This document shows, one piece after another, positions 1 through 12,006 of a stretch of DNA of 64,000 bases. Source of the stretch: Dreissena polymorpha. Taxonomy: Eukaryota > Mollusca > Bivalvia > Myida > Dreissenidae. Each line of letters opens with the position of its first letter. Position 1 is the first letter of the stretch. The stretch lies in the NCBI RefSeq assembly GCF_020536995.1, contig NC_068360.1, positions 16,139,678-16,203,677 of the forward strand, written 5' to 3'. The notes below the pieces were generated by a model, which was not told the DNA's origin, ran no database searches, and saw only the letters and a program-made list of their open reading frames with translations. Position numbers and translations under genes: made by a program.

Positions 1-11
1 CAAATCTGTAA

Positions 12-504
12 AGGGGCATTTTCACATATTTTGGCATGTTTTGAAGTTTGTCATTAAATGCTTTATATTGATAAATGTAAACATAAGAACTAAAAAGCTC
101 CAGTAAAAATCAAGAATGAAATTTAAAAAAGAAAAAAAAGTAGCCCTCAGCAGGACTCAAACCACTGACCCTTGGAGTAAAAAGTCTGCGCACTAGACCT
201 CTCGGCCATCCTTCCTTATACAAAGTGAAACGTATGTTATACTACATATAAGCGATCTTCGTAGTTTCACAAAATATAACGAAACCAACAGAACTCTCCA
301 AATTATTAAATCGTTTCGCGTTGCAACGCTTTATAATTTTCAGTTTTTTTAATTGTCAAAAAGTGCATAAAAAGGCTATTTTAGAGCGTGGTAAATGTTC
401 AGGATTACGGTTACCTCACAAATATCATAACTAAAACGAAAATGTGCGAATATGAAACATTGTTTTTCAATTGTGTCAATTTACAAAAACGTGAAAAGGC
501 CCCT
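12..504. mobile_element. MITE with TTAA target and internal tRNA-like segment (copy 1)
   Basis: The left end reads AGGGGCATTTTCAC and the right end is its inverted match (GTGAAAAGGCCCCT). TTAA follows on the right and a mutated GTAA precedes on the left. A second copy at 57,050-57,547 has the same ends and TTAA on both sides. Near 135-215 the minus strand reads like a tRNA: a box A-like TGGCCGAGAGGTC and a box B-like GGTTTGAGTCC. TTAA targets are known for piggyBac and Kolobok superfamilies; I cannot say which applies. No transposase is present, so it is non-autonomous. Confidence 0.75.
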
Positions 505-535
505 TTAAGGATTTTCGATTTTCTTGTGATGGCAG

Positions 536-648
536 AGGTTGCATGTGAGAGCAAGGGACGACAACTCTGCGTGGAGATTGATGCTCAGGTTGTCCGGCTG
601 CTGCACACAATGAATGCATCTATACATGTCCAGATGATATGTTCTTTA
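536..648 (+). pseudogene. Exon-like fragment shared with the tandem unit
   Basis: An AG acceptor (GATGGCAG) at 535 precedes an open segment containing ESKGRQLCVEIDAQ, ending at a stop at 649-651. The first 45 bases closely match 32,489-32,535 (copy 1) and 43,771-43,818 (copy 2). The similarity starts at the AG acceptor in all cases while upstream sequence is unrelated, as expected for a shared exon. A possible donor (CAG/GTTGTC) follows base 588, so the exon may be only 53 bases. The protein family is not recognised. It could be a living exon of a gene off the left edge or a relic. Confidence 0.45.
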
Positions 649-676
649 TAGTGGTTGCTTTGTTTTTATTACCTAA

Positions 677-696
677 ACATGTTTCTAGAAACATGT
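677..696. repeat. Perfect 20-bp palindrome
   Basis: ACATGTTTCTAGAAACATGT is exactly self-complementary. Its core TTCTAGAA matches the heat-shock element half-site arrangement, but there is no nearby gene to which this could be tied. Chance occurrence in AT-rich DNA is possible. Confidence 0.4.
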
Positions 697-787
697 AATA
701 TTTAGATGTTGTATTATTCGAACAGTTTTGCTACATGCAAATTAAAGTTTTAAGTCTTGCTGTTACACTCTGTGTGGGTTTTATTCT

Positions 788-2110
788 AATTGTTGTGATA
801 GTGGAAACACAATAAGTGTTTGTATCTGTGGATTATTTTTCATGCATATCTACATTCCTTGTGAAACAAGAATGTAATTAGCAATTCATAAATTAATAAC
901 ATGCACACATTTATTTAGTGTATTTTTCTAATCACTTGTAATATATATCATTGTTGTGCTAGTGGGCACACACTAATTAAGTGTCTGTTTTTGTGGATTA
1001 TTATTTCATGCCGATCTACATTTTCTTGTGTCGCTTTAACAGTATATTATGTGAAACAAGAATTTAAATAACAATTCATAAAGTAAGCGATAACATGCAC
1101 CTATTTTTTAGTGTATTTTTCAAATCAATAGCAATATATTTCTAACGCAAAATATATGTTTGATAAGAACATGTGAATAAATATGCTTAAAATAGAATCA
1201 ATATGTATATTTGTAATATACATATAAATAAATGTATTAATGGTACATGCACAAACATATATATCAGAAATGTGGATGTAAAAATAATATTGCTATACTG
1301 TATAAACAAGCAATATCGGTTTAACAGTTTAACTTTAAAAATAATTAATTATGTGCTTTTTATTTTATAAATACATTGTCATAGTATTGATAGTACTGTT
1401 TACATTACATATTACATATATGTTTTATATTGTATCTATGGCAATTGAACAAGCATGTATAACAAAAATGTGCATGCAAATATAAAATTGCTTTAATGTA
1501 TAAATAATCAATATCGGTGTAACAGTTTAACTAGTAAAATCATTAAAAATGTGCTGTTTCCTTTTTAAATACCTTAAAATAGTATTGGTAGTACTGTTTT
1601 CATTACATAATACATATATGATTAAACGATACTTAATACTGAATATTGACCAAGCTGTAAACCTTGTCATAGTATTGGTAGTACTGTTTTCATTACATAA
1701 TACATATATGATTGAACGATACTTAATACTTAATATTGACCAAGCTGTAAACCAACACAATATGCATATCATACTATTTGTAATCACGCTTTTTCATTAT
1801 ATTTTTGCAAGTTATTCAAAAATTTAATACACCTCTTTGTCAAGTTATTTAAGACCGATCCTTTAACAACTGTTGCATATTCTCGTATTGTTCAAAGCAA
1901 AGACTTAAAGGAAAGGCAACAAGCATATTATAACTGATGAATACTTAAATACTTTGTTTGTTAATATTTGTTTAGCATATGTGAAATACTAAACATGACA
2001 TTGTTCAAAGCAAATATTTTAAGCATACTTTCACAACAAGCATAGTATAACTGATGTATACTTATATGTTCATAAATATTTTTAGTGTATGTGGAAATAC
2101 TTAACATGAT
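788..2110. repeat. Nested AT-rich tandem duplications
   Basis: Several imperfect tandem pairs lie end to end. About 790-949 pairs with 950-1,134 (shared 'ctgtggattatt', 'catgc..atctacatt', 'gaaacaagaat'). About 1,250-1,333 pairs with 1,450-1,532 (shared 'caatatcggt', 'aacagtttaact'). About 1,570-1,668 pairs with 1,669-1,767 at near identity (shared 'atagtattggtagtactg', 'gaccaagctgtaaacc'). About 1,895-2,000 pairs with 2,005-2,110 (shared 'caacaagcat', 'ataactgatg'). Open frames here are by-products of the duplication. No gene is seen. Confidence 0.75.
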
Positions 2111-2567
2111 ATTATTAACATCGGCAACCCCCTATGAATAATTTAGTGATAAAACATCTCATCTTAGTTTTTCTATCTACCATATGTCTATGTACAACAT
2201 GTGTTTAGTAGTTTTTTGTCCATCTATTCACCAATTATTTGATTAAGCAAATTAAGATGTCTTGTACTCTATCGATTTATATGTTAACCCATATCCATAT
2301 TTAATAGCATGACTATGTTCAATTTAGTGAAAGTAGTCGTTTATAATTTTTTTTTTTTTAATTTTGTGATTAATTCCTTTTATTTTTTCATTTCTATGGA
2401 ATAGTCATCGTTCTGTATCCATAATTTTTGTTTTCTTTTTTTGTTGTTTGTATATATGGAAATCTTATGTCTTATAATAGAAAGCAATCTGGACTTTAAA
2501 AAAAATAGAAACCAACTGGACAAGCACACACACATTATCATTTACATCAACCCCACCTTTTTAAATG

Positions 2568-3364
2568 ATTAAAATATGTACTTCAAATGTAAAAGGGCTA
2601 AACAATAAAGACAAACGCGTAAAAATATTCAAATGGTTGGACGAAAAAAAAGTATATGCCTATTACAAGAGAGTCACTTGACATATACCTTAGCACAAAC
2701 CTTAAAAGATGAATGGGACGGAGACATCTATCTCAGCGGACAACAAACTAATAAACAAGGTATTGCCCTTCTGATTAAAAACAATATAGGGATCACAGTC
2801 GATAACTTTAACGAAATAATAATTGGCAGACCAGCAAGTATAGATATAAAAATACATAAAACACACTTAACATTAATCAACGTCTACGGTCCTAACATAG
2901 ATGATTCTACATTTTACGAAACATTACAATACTTTATAATTAATAACCAAGATAAAAATATTATAATCGGTGGTGATTTCAATACTGTTCTTAACCCATT
3001 ATTAGATTAAAAGAAAGGAAACCTTTATACTCATCCTAAAAATAGAAACATTTTGAATAACATAATTGAAAACTACAATATGATAGACATCTGGCGTACC
3101 GTTAATCCAAACGAAAGCAAATACACCTGGCACTCAAACACAAAACCAACAATATTTCGTAGACTAGACTATGTTTTAATATCTGAGTCACTTTGCAACA
3201 TTATTGACACATGTAGCATTAAACCAGGATATATGACTGACCACTCTCTAGTTGAACTTAAACTGCACAAAATACAACCTGAAAGAGGCCAAGAATACTT
3301 TAAAATTAATAACAGCATTTTATTAGATACAAAATATCAAACACAAATAAAACAGGAATATTAA
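2568..3364 (+). pseudogene. LINE A endonuclease domain (APE type)
   Basis: Translation from ATG 2,568 begins MIKICTSNVKGLNNK, typical of the first strand of exo-endo-phos LINE endonucleases. The frame shifts by one base in the A-run at about 2,645-2,652. In the next frame the family motifs follow in order: LLQESH (catalytic Glu), GGDFNTVL, RRLDYVL and MTDHSLVEL (catalytic Asp-His). An in-frame TAA lies at 3,008-3,010 between GGDFN and the C-terminal part, and the segment ends in TAA near 3,362. The catalytic residues are visible, but the frame is interrupted at least twice. Confidence 0.85.
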
Positions 3365-3516
3365 ACACAGCTCAAAATAATAAAGATGCAAACCCAAACA
3401 CCTTATGGGAAGTAATTAAAGGAAATATACGTAACACAACAATTAGATACACATCATTAAAACAAAAATACACACACAAACTTGAAACTGAAACCATCAA
3501 AACCATTGAAAAACAT

Positions 3517-3888
3517 TTGCATGAAACAAACACAAATGATACCACCGCCATTGAAAATGAAATAACAACAAACAAACAAGTATTAGAAGGAATCTATCAA
3601 ACACAACTCAATGGAATTATACTACGAGCGCGTGCACAGCATGTTGAACACAATGAAAAAAATACAAAATACTTCGCAAACATTAAAAAACGTAGAAGTG
3701 AACCAAAAACTGTACACAAACTAGTAGTCAATGGCGAAGATATAATAAACAGAACTCAAATACTAGAAGAACAACGTTTATTTTTCGAAACCCTCTATAA
3801 ACGAAAACATGTTGAAAATAGCACCTTTTTTAAAAATATACATCATACTTTAAATCAAGAGGAACAAGAAACCGTCGGAGACGGGTGA
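3517..3888 (+). pseudogene. LINE A linker between endonuclease and RT
   Basis: An open segment of 123 residues, rich in Glu, Lys and Asn, lies in a different frame from the endonuclease. It contains RAQHVEHNEKNTKYFANIKK, the 'N(T/S)KYF..L.K' type motif found just upstream of the RT in L1-like ORF2 proteins. It is cut at its 3' end by the inserted repeat starting near 3,872. Confidence 0.75.
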
Positions 3889-4216
3889 TGCTCCCCAAAG
3901 GTTCTTTTGTCACAATATTGCACTATATATTCAGATAAATGGAAACGCCTTGAGGGTACAGTAGTTTGGGGGACAATTATTTTTTATATAAAATTTCAAA
4001 GGGCCATAACTCTGTGAAAAATCATCCGACCAGAACCCGCTGATAATATGCACATCTCCTCTTGGTAGTGAAGCTTCCCATACAGTTTCATTGAAATTCG
4101 GTCATTAGTTGCTGAGAAATAGCCCGGACAAAAATTGTGCACGGACGGACACACGGACGGACAGACGAAGCGGCGACTATATGCTCTCCCCAAACAATTT
4201 TATGGGGGACGCATAA
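3872..4216. repeat. Mollusc-type interspersed repeat inserted in LINE A
   Basis: This 345-bp block separates the endonuclease half from the RT half of LINE A. It has no similarity to LINE B and contains 'gggccataactctgtgaaaa', 'gaaattcggtcattagttgc' and a run of CGGACGGACACAC units near 4,140-4,170. Its right end holds a small inverted pair (atgctctcccc / ggggacgcat). I recognise this pattern from many bivalve genomes, but its class (SINE or MITE) is not settled. Confidence 0.7.
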
Positions 4217-4259
4217 CAATTATTGTGTGACGGATTTTTTAATTTAATTTTTTTTTTAT

Positions 4260-5333
4260 TCTGGAATGATATTTTAACACATTTAATTAACTCACTTAAC
4301 TATTCATGTAACAACGAAAACTTATCTACGCTACAAAAACAAGGTATAATATCACTCATTCCAAAACCTGGAAAAAACAAAGAATCCTTATCAAACTGGC
4401 GCCCGATTAGCTTACTGAACAATGATAATAAAATTGCAACTAAAAGTATATCAAACAGAATTTAAAAAAATATTACCATCAATCATTTTAAGATCTCAAT
4501 CTGGCTTCATTAAAGGACGTTACATAGGTGAAAATGTACGTCTGTTACATGAATGCATAAATTATTTCAACCAACCAAACAATTCTGGCCTCATTTTCTT
4601 TGCAGACTTCGAAAAGGCTTTCGATTCACTAAACCATTCGTTTATGTTCTCTTGCTTAGAAAATATGAATTTCGGGGAAAGTCTACTACAATGGGTTAAA
4701 CTATTTTATACCGATATTAACAGCATAATTATTAACAATGGCTTCTTCTCAAACAGTTTTAACATCGAACGAGGAGTAAGACAAGGATGTCCACTTTCAT
4801 CCTCGCTATTTATTATATGCATCGAGTATCTATCACACTTTATCCAATCAAATAAACATATAAAGGGAAATATCGCTAGAACCTTAAGACAGAAATTAAA
4901 CAGTCCCTATTTGCTGACGATGCAAATTATTTTTTAAATGACAGTAGTGACTCATTCAATAATCTTATAGAATCGCTAACTCTTTTTGAAATGGCATCGG
5001 GTCTTAAACTTAACAAAAGTAAATGCACTGTGCTACGAGTAGGTAAATTTTAACAAAGTAACATTCTTAAAAAAGAAATGAAATTCTACTGGACATCAGA
5101 TGAAGCAAGAACGTTTAGGAATAACCTTTACAAACAATGAAAATGAAACAATTCTAAAAAACGTATTGCCTAAATTACAAAAATTTAAAAATTGTTTAAA
5201 ATCATGGCAGCATCGTAAACAAACACTAATCGGAAAAAACACCGTGATGAAAACGTTTGCGCTCCCTAAATTAATTTACACACTAACAGCTCTCCCAAAC
5301 CCACCAAATGATATTATTGAAGATATAAAATAA
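4260..5333 (+). pseudogene. LINE A reverse transcriptase domain
   Basis: Several overlapping frames carry the RT blocks. NWRPISLLNNDNK and SGFIKGRYIGENVRLLHE (fingers) come first. Then FFADFEKAFDSLNHS (catalytic Asp of block A) and RGVRQGCPLSSSLFIICIEY (block B). The FADD motif of block C is readable at about 4,910-4,925, but a frameshift lies between it and block B. A thumb-type region follows (LGITFTNNENET, GKNTVMKTFALPKLIY) and ends in a stop at 5,331-5,333. LINE B carries the same sequence at high similarity. Confidence 0.88.
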
Positions 5334-5760
5334 GAAATACATTTAATTTCATATGTGACGGTAAACCTGATAAAATTAAGCGAACTCAATTAATTTAACC
5401 AGTAGAACATGGAGGTATCAAACTAATGGACATAGATTCATTCCTGAATGCAGTTGGGTTAAAAGATATTTAGATAATACCAATACAAGCAAATGGAAAT
5501 TATTCTACCAGAAAATTCTAAAAACATATGGTGACTGCTTACTTTTTTAATGTTATATCGACAATAATATATTAGATGAAATTTCGACCAAAAACATATT
5601 TCTATCGAATGTTCTATCGGCATGGTTTAAAGTCACTCATAATTTAGAAACCAAAATAAACAGTAAAATCATTTTCTGGAACAATAAAGATATAACTACT
5701 AATAATAAAACGTTTTTCTATAAACATTGGTTTGAACAAAACATTAAATATGTTGATCAA

Positions 5761-6357
5761 TTGTACGACTACAGAATAAACGACTTCTATTATTTTGAAA
5801 ACTTATGCTACATATACGGAATACCTACAAGTGATTTCCTGATGTACTACACATTGATCAAAAGTATACCCATACATATTAAAGCTGCAACCAATACAAA
5901 TAACACACCATGTACTAAAAAAACATTCGTAGAAAACATAACTGCAAAACAAAACGAAACAAACAAAATATTTTACTCACTTCAAATTAAAAACCGTGCC
6001 GAAATCTCCAAAGCTCAAACTAAATGGCAAAACCTTCTTGGAGAAAAAGAATTTAATTGGAAACAAATATTTGTCATGCCATATAAATCAACTACTGATA
6101 GCACACTGAGAAATTTTCAATATAAATACATCCAGAGAGTCATAGCTAAAAATAAATATCTTTTTAAGTGCAACCTATCCAACACAAATCTATGTGATAT
6201 GTGTAGTGAACATATTGAAACAACTGAACACATTTTCTGGGAGTGTAAACATTTTCAATCTTTTTGGAATCAATTGACAACCTTTCTACAGAAACAACAA
6301 TTAAATGTTAAACTATCTCTCTTAGACATCAGTTTAGGGGTAAATACCTTCAAATAA
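5761..6357 (+). pseudogene. LINE A C-terminal domain with zinc-knuckle motif
   Basis: A 198-residue open segment forms the C-terminal part of ORF2. It includes FQYKYIQRVIAKNKYLFKCN followed by CDMCSEHIETTEHIFWECKH, a C-x2-C ... H-x4-C knuckle of the zf-RVT kind common in L1-related ORF2 proteins. It ends in TAA at 6,355-6,357. LINE B holds the same region at 24,392-24,787 with CDFC...EHLFGECKH. Interrupted upstream, so not part of a working protein. Confidence 0.82.
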
Positions 6358-6831
6358 CAAGAGGATTAATAACGCTGTGAATTAAATAATTATATTAATA
6401 AAATATTTTATATTCAGCATGAAATACGGAAAACAAAAACCTACAATGAACTTTTTTATCAACTATTTTAAACTGATGATTCAAATTGAAAAAGAAATAG
6501 CCCTAAACTATGATACACTTCATATATTTGAACAAAATAGGAAACACATTAAACTTTCATAAACAAGTTCAGTATGCTTTCTACCCACTTTATGCAACTC
6601 ATTGTTATTCATAATTATTCTATTGTTTTCTTTCTTAAAAATCACAAACGACAAAAAAACAATACATACTAATCTTTTTTTTTAATCAAAAGGAAACCAC
6701 AAGGTCAAAAAAGTATATATTAGCATATCTTGTATAACAAGTTTGAACATTATTGCTGCTACATGGTATCACTTTGTTTTATAATCATATACATGTATAA
6801 ATTGTATGTCTTATATTGAATAAAAAAAGTT

Positions 6832-7922
6832 TTAAGTCTGAACTCGTTTACAAATTTAAACCGAACATGGTTAAATGCAATCGCTGCAAATCTGACCGTT
6901 TCCTCTACGTGTAATTGTTCAACATGTAAATGTGTTGAGAACGTTACCAAAATGAGACGAACTTTCGCCTAAAATGTGTTATCATTTAACAATGTGACTT
7001 TCTTGCTGCATCAGTGACTCTCAAATTACAATTTGCTTGAAAATAACACATGTATTTTACCAAGTGTTTTGAATACTTTGCTGCTGTGGTATATGTGATG
7101 ACTTCTATTTCCAATAAGTAAATTATACGTTTGGTAAAAAACACGCTTTGCATTTGTCCCAAAGTAAGCAAAATAAGTTCACTAATCAAACAAAACCAGT
7201 ATATACTGGTTTCCCTCACAATGCTCATTTATTGCCCGGACAAAATAGCGGAATTAAAGTGTTTCTGAGTTGCTTATCAGTAAGTTTGATTTGTCACCTT
7301 GTGATGGATCGATTAGGTGTATTTACTGGTTCGTGTGTCCTTCTAAGGTTTCAGTGGTATTTTCTGTTTCTAAACGTTATGGGACTTAAATTGTCAAACC
7401 AATTGTTTATTGTGAAATTACTTTCAAGATTATGTCACAAACATGTATATAAATTATAAATGTGTACACACAATGGAATCCTAATGTATCTTTCGATGTA
7501 ATCAACATTAAGTACGACTATCCTATGTCGCATACCATTCGCATAAGTTTACTCGCTGGTAATGAACACGTAAAATTTCCAGAATGTATTATGTTCGTTA
7601 AGTTTGTAAATACAAATAGTATTGATGAATAAAATATCTTTACAATGTTATATTTGGCCTAGAAATACGAACGTATGCAGGATTGCAACTTTCATAGCAA
7701 ACAAAACAACGCTTTGGAACTGTTTTCTGCGTGTTGATCAATACTTCAAATTTAGCTTTACCAGTATTTTATGGGAAACATGTTGAATTTAGATGTAATT
7801 TGACTGTTGCTACACAGACGTTGGTGCCAGCAGGGATTTACTCGGAGCTTTGTCTGTACCCAATTACAACTTTAGCATGAAGGTTTTCCTTAGAAAAGTC
7901 ATCTAACAAAACCACGTATATT
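6832..7922. other. Stretch without recognised gene
   Basis: AT-rich sequence between LINE A and a MITE. Short open frames exist (7,148-7,459 plus, 6,986-7,228 minus), but they lack recognisable domains, they overlap each other, and no second copy in this window supports them. I see no convincing similarity to the tandem unit. Confidence 0.5.
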
Positions 7923-8446
7923 CAAGGATCGAATTTAACTTTTTTTCTACTTGCAAAAAACTGCGAGCAGCTTTAAAACCAACTCGCAAAACCAAAAATA
8001 TTCTCGCAAATTTTGATGGAAACATTAAAAAAACTTTAGTACTATTTAAACAAAATAAAAGTACTTAACATGTATACACATTTTATTTCTGCAACCATAC
8101 AAAGATATCAGTTCCTTGGGGACCTTGGGGACCATAAGGGCCCACATCAGGTTGATTGACCATTTTCATCTACAACAAGTTTTAGTTTTATTTTAAGTTA
8201 CTTTACCCGCTTATTCACTGTTTTCGTAGAAGGATTTAAAATCCGTTTTTAACGGTTAACTTTGCTTTATCTTTTGTATTATGTATATTTTGTGTTATTT
8301 CGTCTGTGGGAATAAAGTGACAAGTTATTTTTCGCTTCAATGAACATGTGTGAATAGTCGACTGTTTCATTTCCTTAGAACTTAACTCGCAATCGGTATA
8401 TTTTACTCGCATTTTGCGAGTGTGCGAGTGTTAATTTCGAGCCCTG
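7923..8446. mobile_element. hAT-like MITE
   Basis: The left end (CAAGGATCGAATTTAAC) and the inverted right end (CAGGGCTCGAAATTAAC) match at most positions. Both subterminal zones carry 'actcgca' / 'tgcgag' motifs. CAGGG-type ends are common in hAT elements. No clear 8-bp target duplication can be read, and no transposase is present. 8,447-8,660 beyond it holds nothing I recognise. Confidence 0.55.
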
Positions 8447-9159
8447 ATATTTTCTGATTCCCATTCGCCGTTTTCAATAACTAGTATTGCTTAAACGTTC
8501 TACGAGGCGCACAATGTAGTACACAAATTGTACTCATTTTCTTTATTCAAATTATATATATTTGTGACAGGATCTATGAACACTATTCCATTTTGTTCGG
8601 TAATAAATGCAATACATACATATCATTGTCAGTGAAATATCCTTTATTAATTGCATATTACATAAACAAAACTTATCGAAATAAAATTAAGACTTTCCAG
8701 AGCAAATATTTCGTCAAGAGGCATTTGTATTTGATTTGTCAGATTATCGTACACTATTTGTCAATCCGAATAATGTTGATGCACATACCACGTAGTTTTT
8801 TAAGACGTCTTCTGTCGCTGATTAGACAGTTAAATATGAACATGTTTTGGTTTAATATGGACTAGGTGTACTTGATGTGATAGAGGTCATTTTGTTTTTA
8901 TAAATACGAGACGGGAAGATTGGTAGATTGGTAAAGTCAGCGTTTTAGTGTGAACTATTACGATTCTTTAAACAAACCATTATGTATTAATAACTAAACA
9001 CCTTTGATTTGTTGCTACACACTAAACACAATACGTCATCATGTTCTTTTTGTTGCTGTTCATCAACAATTAAACAAGGCATAAATTGTTTGAGCGCTCA
9101 TGCGTCATGTCATTTGATGGTCTTACCGGAGATGGATGCGTCGCGCATTGATATTCGTG

Positions 9160-9230
9160 TACACCGCGGTAGCTGGGTCGGTAAAGCGCCGCGCCGTTTG
9201 AAAGTTTGATCTCTTACCCGGAATTGTTCA
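9160..9230 (+). repeat. tRNA-like (SINE head) remnant
   Basis: The sequence GGTAGCTGGGTCGGTAAAGC followed by GCCGCGCC and then AAGTTTGATCTC resembles the A- and B-box halves of a tRNA-derived SINE. The corresponding site in copy 2 (about 40,020-40,070) is degraded, and in copy 1 it has been replaced by a CT tract. Weak evidence. Confidence 0.3.
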
Positions 9231-9498
9231 ATTATATAGTGCTATTCACCTCTCCCCTTTCTCTCATTTACTGCATAAGGTAATGCAATTGTTGATGGGC
9301 ACAAGCTTAGATTGGCTGAGTTTGCCCTAATCAGCTTTGGCATATTCTTTGGCATTTTCTTATTGTTTGGACAAAGCATAGTATGAAAAAGAGATTATAA
9401 AAACGAGTTAAAGCAATGCAAACAAAATAGTCCTACTTGTTATCAGATTCCAGTTAACTAGTATGTTCAAAGTGTATGCAACTATTTATCATTGTGTG

Positions 9499-9504
9499 TA
9501 AACT
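9499..9504. repeat. Target-site duplication, left (TAAACT)
   Basis: TAAACT lies immediately left of the terminal inverted repeat and is repeated exactly at 16,313-16,318. The empty site in copy 1 (about 28,748-28,757) and copy 2 reads GTGTATAAACTGG with a single TAAACT, proving the duplication. Confidence 0.85.
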
Positions 9505-9531
9505 TATGGAAGGGAATATCCGCCATTCCAT
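9505..9531. repeat. Terminal inverted repeat, left
   Basis: Begins TATGGAAGGGAATATCCGCC and continues ATTCCAT. Its partner is at 16,286-16,312; the second copy of the element has the same end at 59,409-59,435. Confidence 0.88.
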
Positions 9532-10479
9532 GCAAGATGTTAAATGACATTTTCATTTGAACTACTGTCATATGCTTTCTGATATATGGTAGTTTAATTT
9601 TGCCTAGTTACATTTGCTATGCAAACACTTCATCCCATTGTTACATATTGATAACTTTATATTTACTTCATATATATCTTTACTTCGTGTGTGTTATTGA
9701 CAACTGCAGTTAAACTTTTGGAATTTGTATTAATGCTAATTCTAACGGCGTTCTTTGCTTTACTGTGCATTTGGCTATGTTGCTACTGAGTTTAACATGC
9801 TGTAAATATCTTTGTGGATCTATATTACTTATCAAGTCGATTGCTAGTGCGTCTCTGATTAAGAATTAGTCTTCGGTTTTGCATACAACGGCCATTATAA
9901 ATAGTTCACAATGCGAAAAGGGGAACCAGTATTGCAAAACCTAATTCCAGCGCAAATTGCAGCGTATTTTACTATTGCCGAGAGATCACCCTAAACATCA
10001 AAATCAAAATCTCCGGTATCAACCGTGATACATCGATTATCTCTGGAATCCTCCGTAAAAAGCGGTTATAGAATAAAAAATTTACCCGTCTACATAACGC
10101 CTATTGTATTGCTTGGAATCCCACTATCGACACCTTATTTATGTTGTAATCGCTTTGCGAAAAATGATGCCCATGTAAGTTCTTCTTTTTGTGATTTATT
10201 TACGCTATAACATGAACTTAAAAGCTTAACGTGTCTCTGTTGTAACATGTTTCGCATGGGATTTGATTTGGTTTGAATTTTACATCGCGTCAACAGTATT
10301 TCATTTATATCGCAATGTCCGGCTCATTATAGTCTTATTTAAAAGACGCGTAAAGAGTTTAGAGATACTTTTTATATGGGCTAAATACTTTGGAACCAAT
10401 ATTACCAATATAAAAAGTAGATTAATATTTGAGAGCGTCAACAAGTTGGACTAGGCTCATTAGTGATAGAGGAAGGCCC

Positions 10480-10895
10480 CAAGCCTTAACAACTAAAGCA
10501 ATTACTTGAGTAGGACAGTGGTCCATGGATATGGCCTCGGGAAACGAAAGTTATTGGTTCGAGTCCCGTGAAGAGCGGGGGCAGCCCATTTATCTCTAAT
10601 TACTGCCAACACCCTTTTCAATTATTACAGACAGCTTCCGGTGTGTAGCACAGAGATATATTAAGATCAACATAAAATGGCATATATAGATTAGAGTCAC
10701 AAATGGATATCAGGGTGCGATACCCTAGCTCTTTCTATGAAATTTCAATGAAATTGCTTGTTTCTTTATCGTGCTCTGTGTAAAGCACAGATACTTGGGC
10801 TACCCACTGGGTTTTAATATGGAATGCTCCTGGGCAAGAAACACTTCCCTAGCCTTGTAGTGGATTGCAATTCAGGGATCATGACAAAATAACAT
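10480..10895 (+). mobile_element. tRNA-derived SINE
   Basis: A box A-like TGGTCCATGGA begins at 10,519 and a good box B GGTTCGAGTCC lies at 10,556-10,566, the spacing of an internal Pol III promoter. A non-tRNA body follows ('agcgggggcagcccatttat', 'cagcttccggtgtgtagcac', 'gatatcagggtgcgatac', 'gtgctctgtgtaaagcacag'). It lies in a part of the transposon absent from the copy at 59,409, so it inserted after those copies separated or was lost there. Confidence 0.6.
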
Positions 10896-11878
10896 AAAAT
10901 CTCCATACACATTACAAGTAAAGAACTGTAGCTGTATAATGTTTTAGTAACATTCTATCTATACACGTAGTTCAGTTTTATTGCGATCCTCGCATCTGTT
11001 GAAGTTAGATTCTAAGACCCATTTCGCACGACAAGCCTCATAAACATTAATGTTCAACATTGTAGGACCTGGGTCTTGCTTAAAACGCAGTGACGTCAGT
11101 AAAGTCACCAACACCATATGGGTCTCTTTCGCATCAGATTTACCGCATCATGACTAATCACGGATTAGGTGGAAAAGACTTCTCGTCTGCTTTTAAATTA
11201 TTTCATGATAGAACAAGCAAAGGACACGATAAATAACATTATTATGTACTTATTTCCTAAATGTATATACTAAAAATCATGTAAATACATGAATGAATGT
11301 TTATTAAAAAACTATTGTTAATGATTCAAGAAATAAGAAAAATGATTTTAAAATAAATTTATATATAGACTAAACAAGATTTTATTACACTTGAGGTAAT
11401 GATTTTGTAAAAAACAACAACAACCTTTTCTTAGATATAAATTAAAATATTATTGTTGTTATTAACCGGGTGGAATATGTTTTTGTTATAACAAGCCAGA
11501 AATGTCTTAAGATAAAATAATATTTTGATGTAATTTTCACACTATATAAAGGGTGTTTCAGCAGATAACCAGACATCATATTGCGTAACACCGGTTGTTT
11601 CATCAGTATTAGTTTGTGTTTATTGTGTATGTACCAATATATTTTGAAGGAGTTGAAGAGGTACTGTAATTTTCTATATTGATGACTAAACAACATGCAT
11701 ATTAAGCCAGAGCTTTATATGACAACGTCTTTTCAAAAGTCAACATGTTGTTTCAATGATAGGTTGTGTTTTGAAATAGCATTTGAAATACTTGTATCTT
11801 TTAAAAGATGCAATTGGGAATGTTGTTTATGGTAGTTGTTGTTGAATTAAATATGAATTGCTATGAACGGAATAGTGA

Positions 11879-12006
11879 GACATGTTGTCTCAGATTAGCC
11901 TGTACCGTCAGCACAGGCTTATCAGGGACAACACTTTCATCACTGATAAGCCCTGATTAACACTTGACACACATGCATTTAGACCCATTTTCCCAGACCG
12001 AGGCTA
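11879..12006. mobile_element. Palindromic MITE, partly deleted
   Basis: Contains 'ctcagattagcctgtacc', 'cagcacaggcttatcaggga' and the right end 'ttcccagaccgag'. The fuller copy at 60,661-60,870 also has the left end 'ctggctctgggaa', the inverse of the right end. About 90 bp on the left, and inner bases, are missing here. Confidence 0.7.

Larger units (their letters stand above)
2490..6831 (+). mobile_element. LINE A: L1/Tx1-type non-LTR retrotransposon, decayed
   Basis: It encodes in order an apurinic-type endonuclease, a reverse transcriptase and a C-terminal Cys/His zinc-knuckle segment, the usual order of ORF2 of the L1/Tx1 group. The 3' end is set by comparison with LINE B: both end in a shared tail ('tagcatatcttgta', 'catatacatg', 'attgaat') followed by A-rich DNA. 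The 5' end is uncertain and no ORF1 is recognised. The reading frame is broken by several stops and frameshifts, and an unrelated repeat is inserted at 3,872-4,216. Not capable of moving. Confidence 0.9.

Noticed and set aside
1527-1827. Overlapping frames on both strands with internally repeated peptides
   Set aside because: They arise from a 99-bp tandem duplication in AT-rich DNA.
3996-4193. Minus-strand frame with 'VCPSVCPSV'
   Set aside because: Translation of the 'cggacggaca' part of an interspersed repeat, a known source of spurious peptides.
7148-7459. 103-residue open frame
   Set aside because: No domain, no second copy, overlaps an equally open frame on the other strand.
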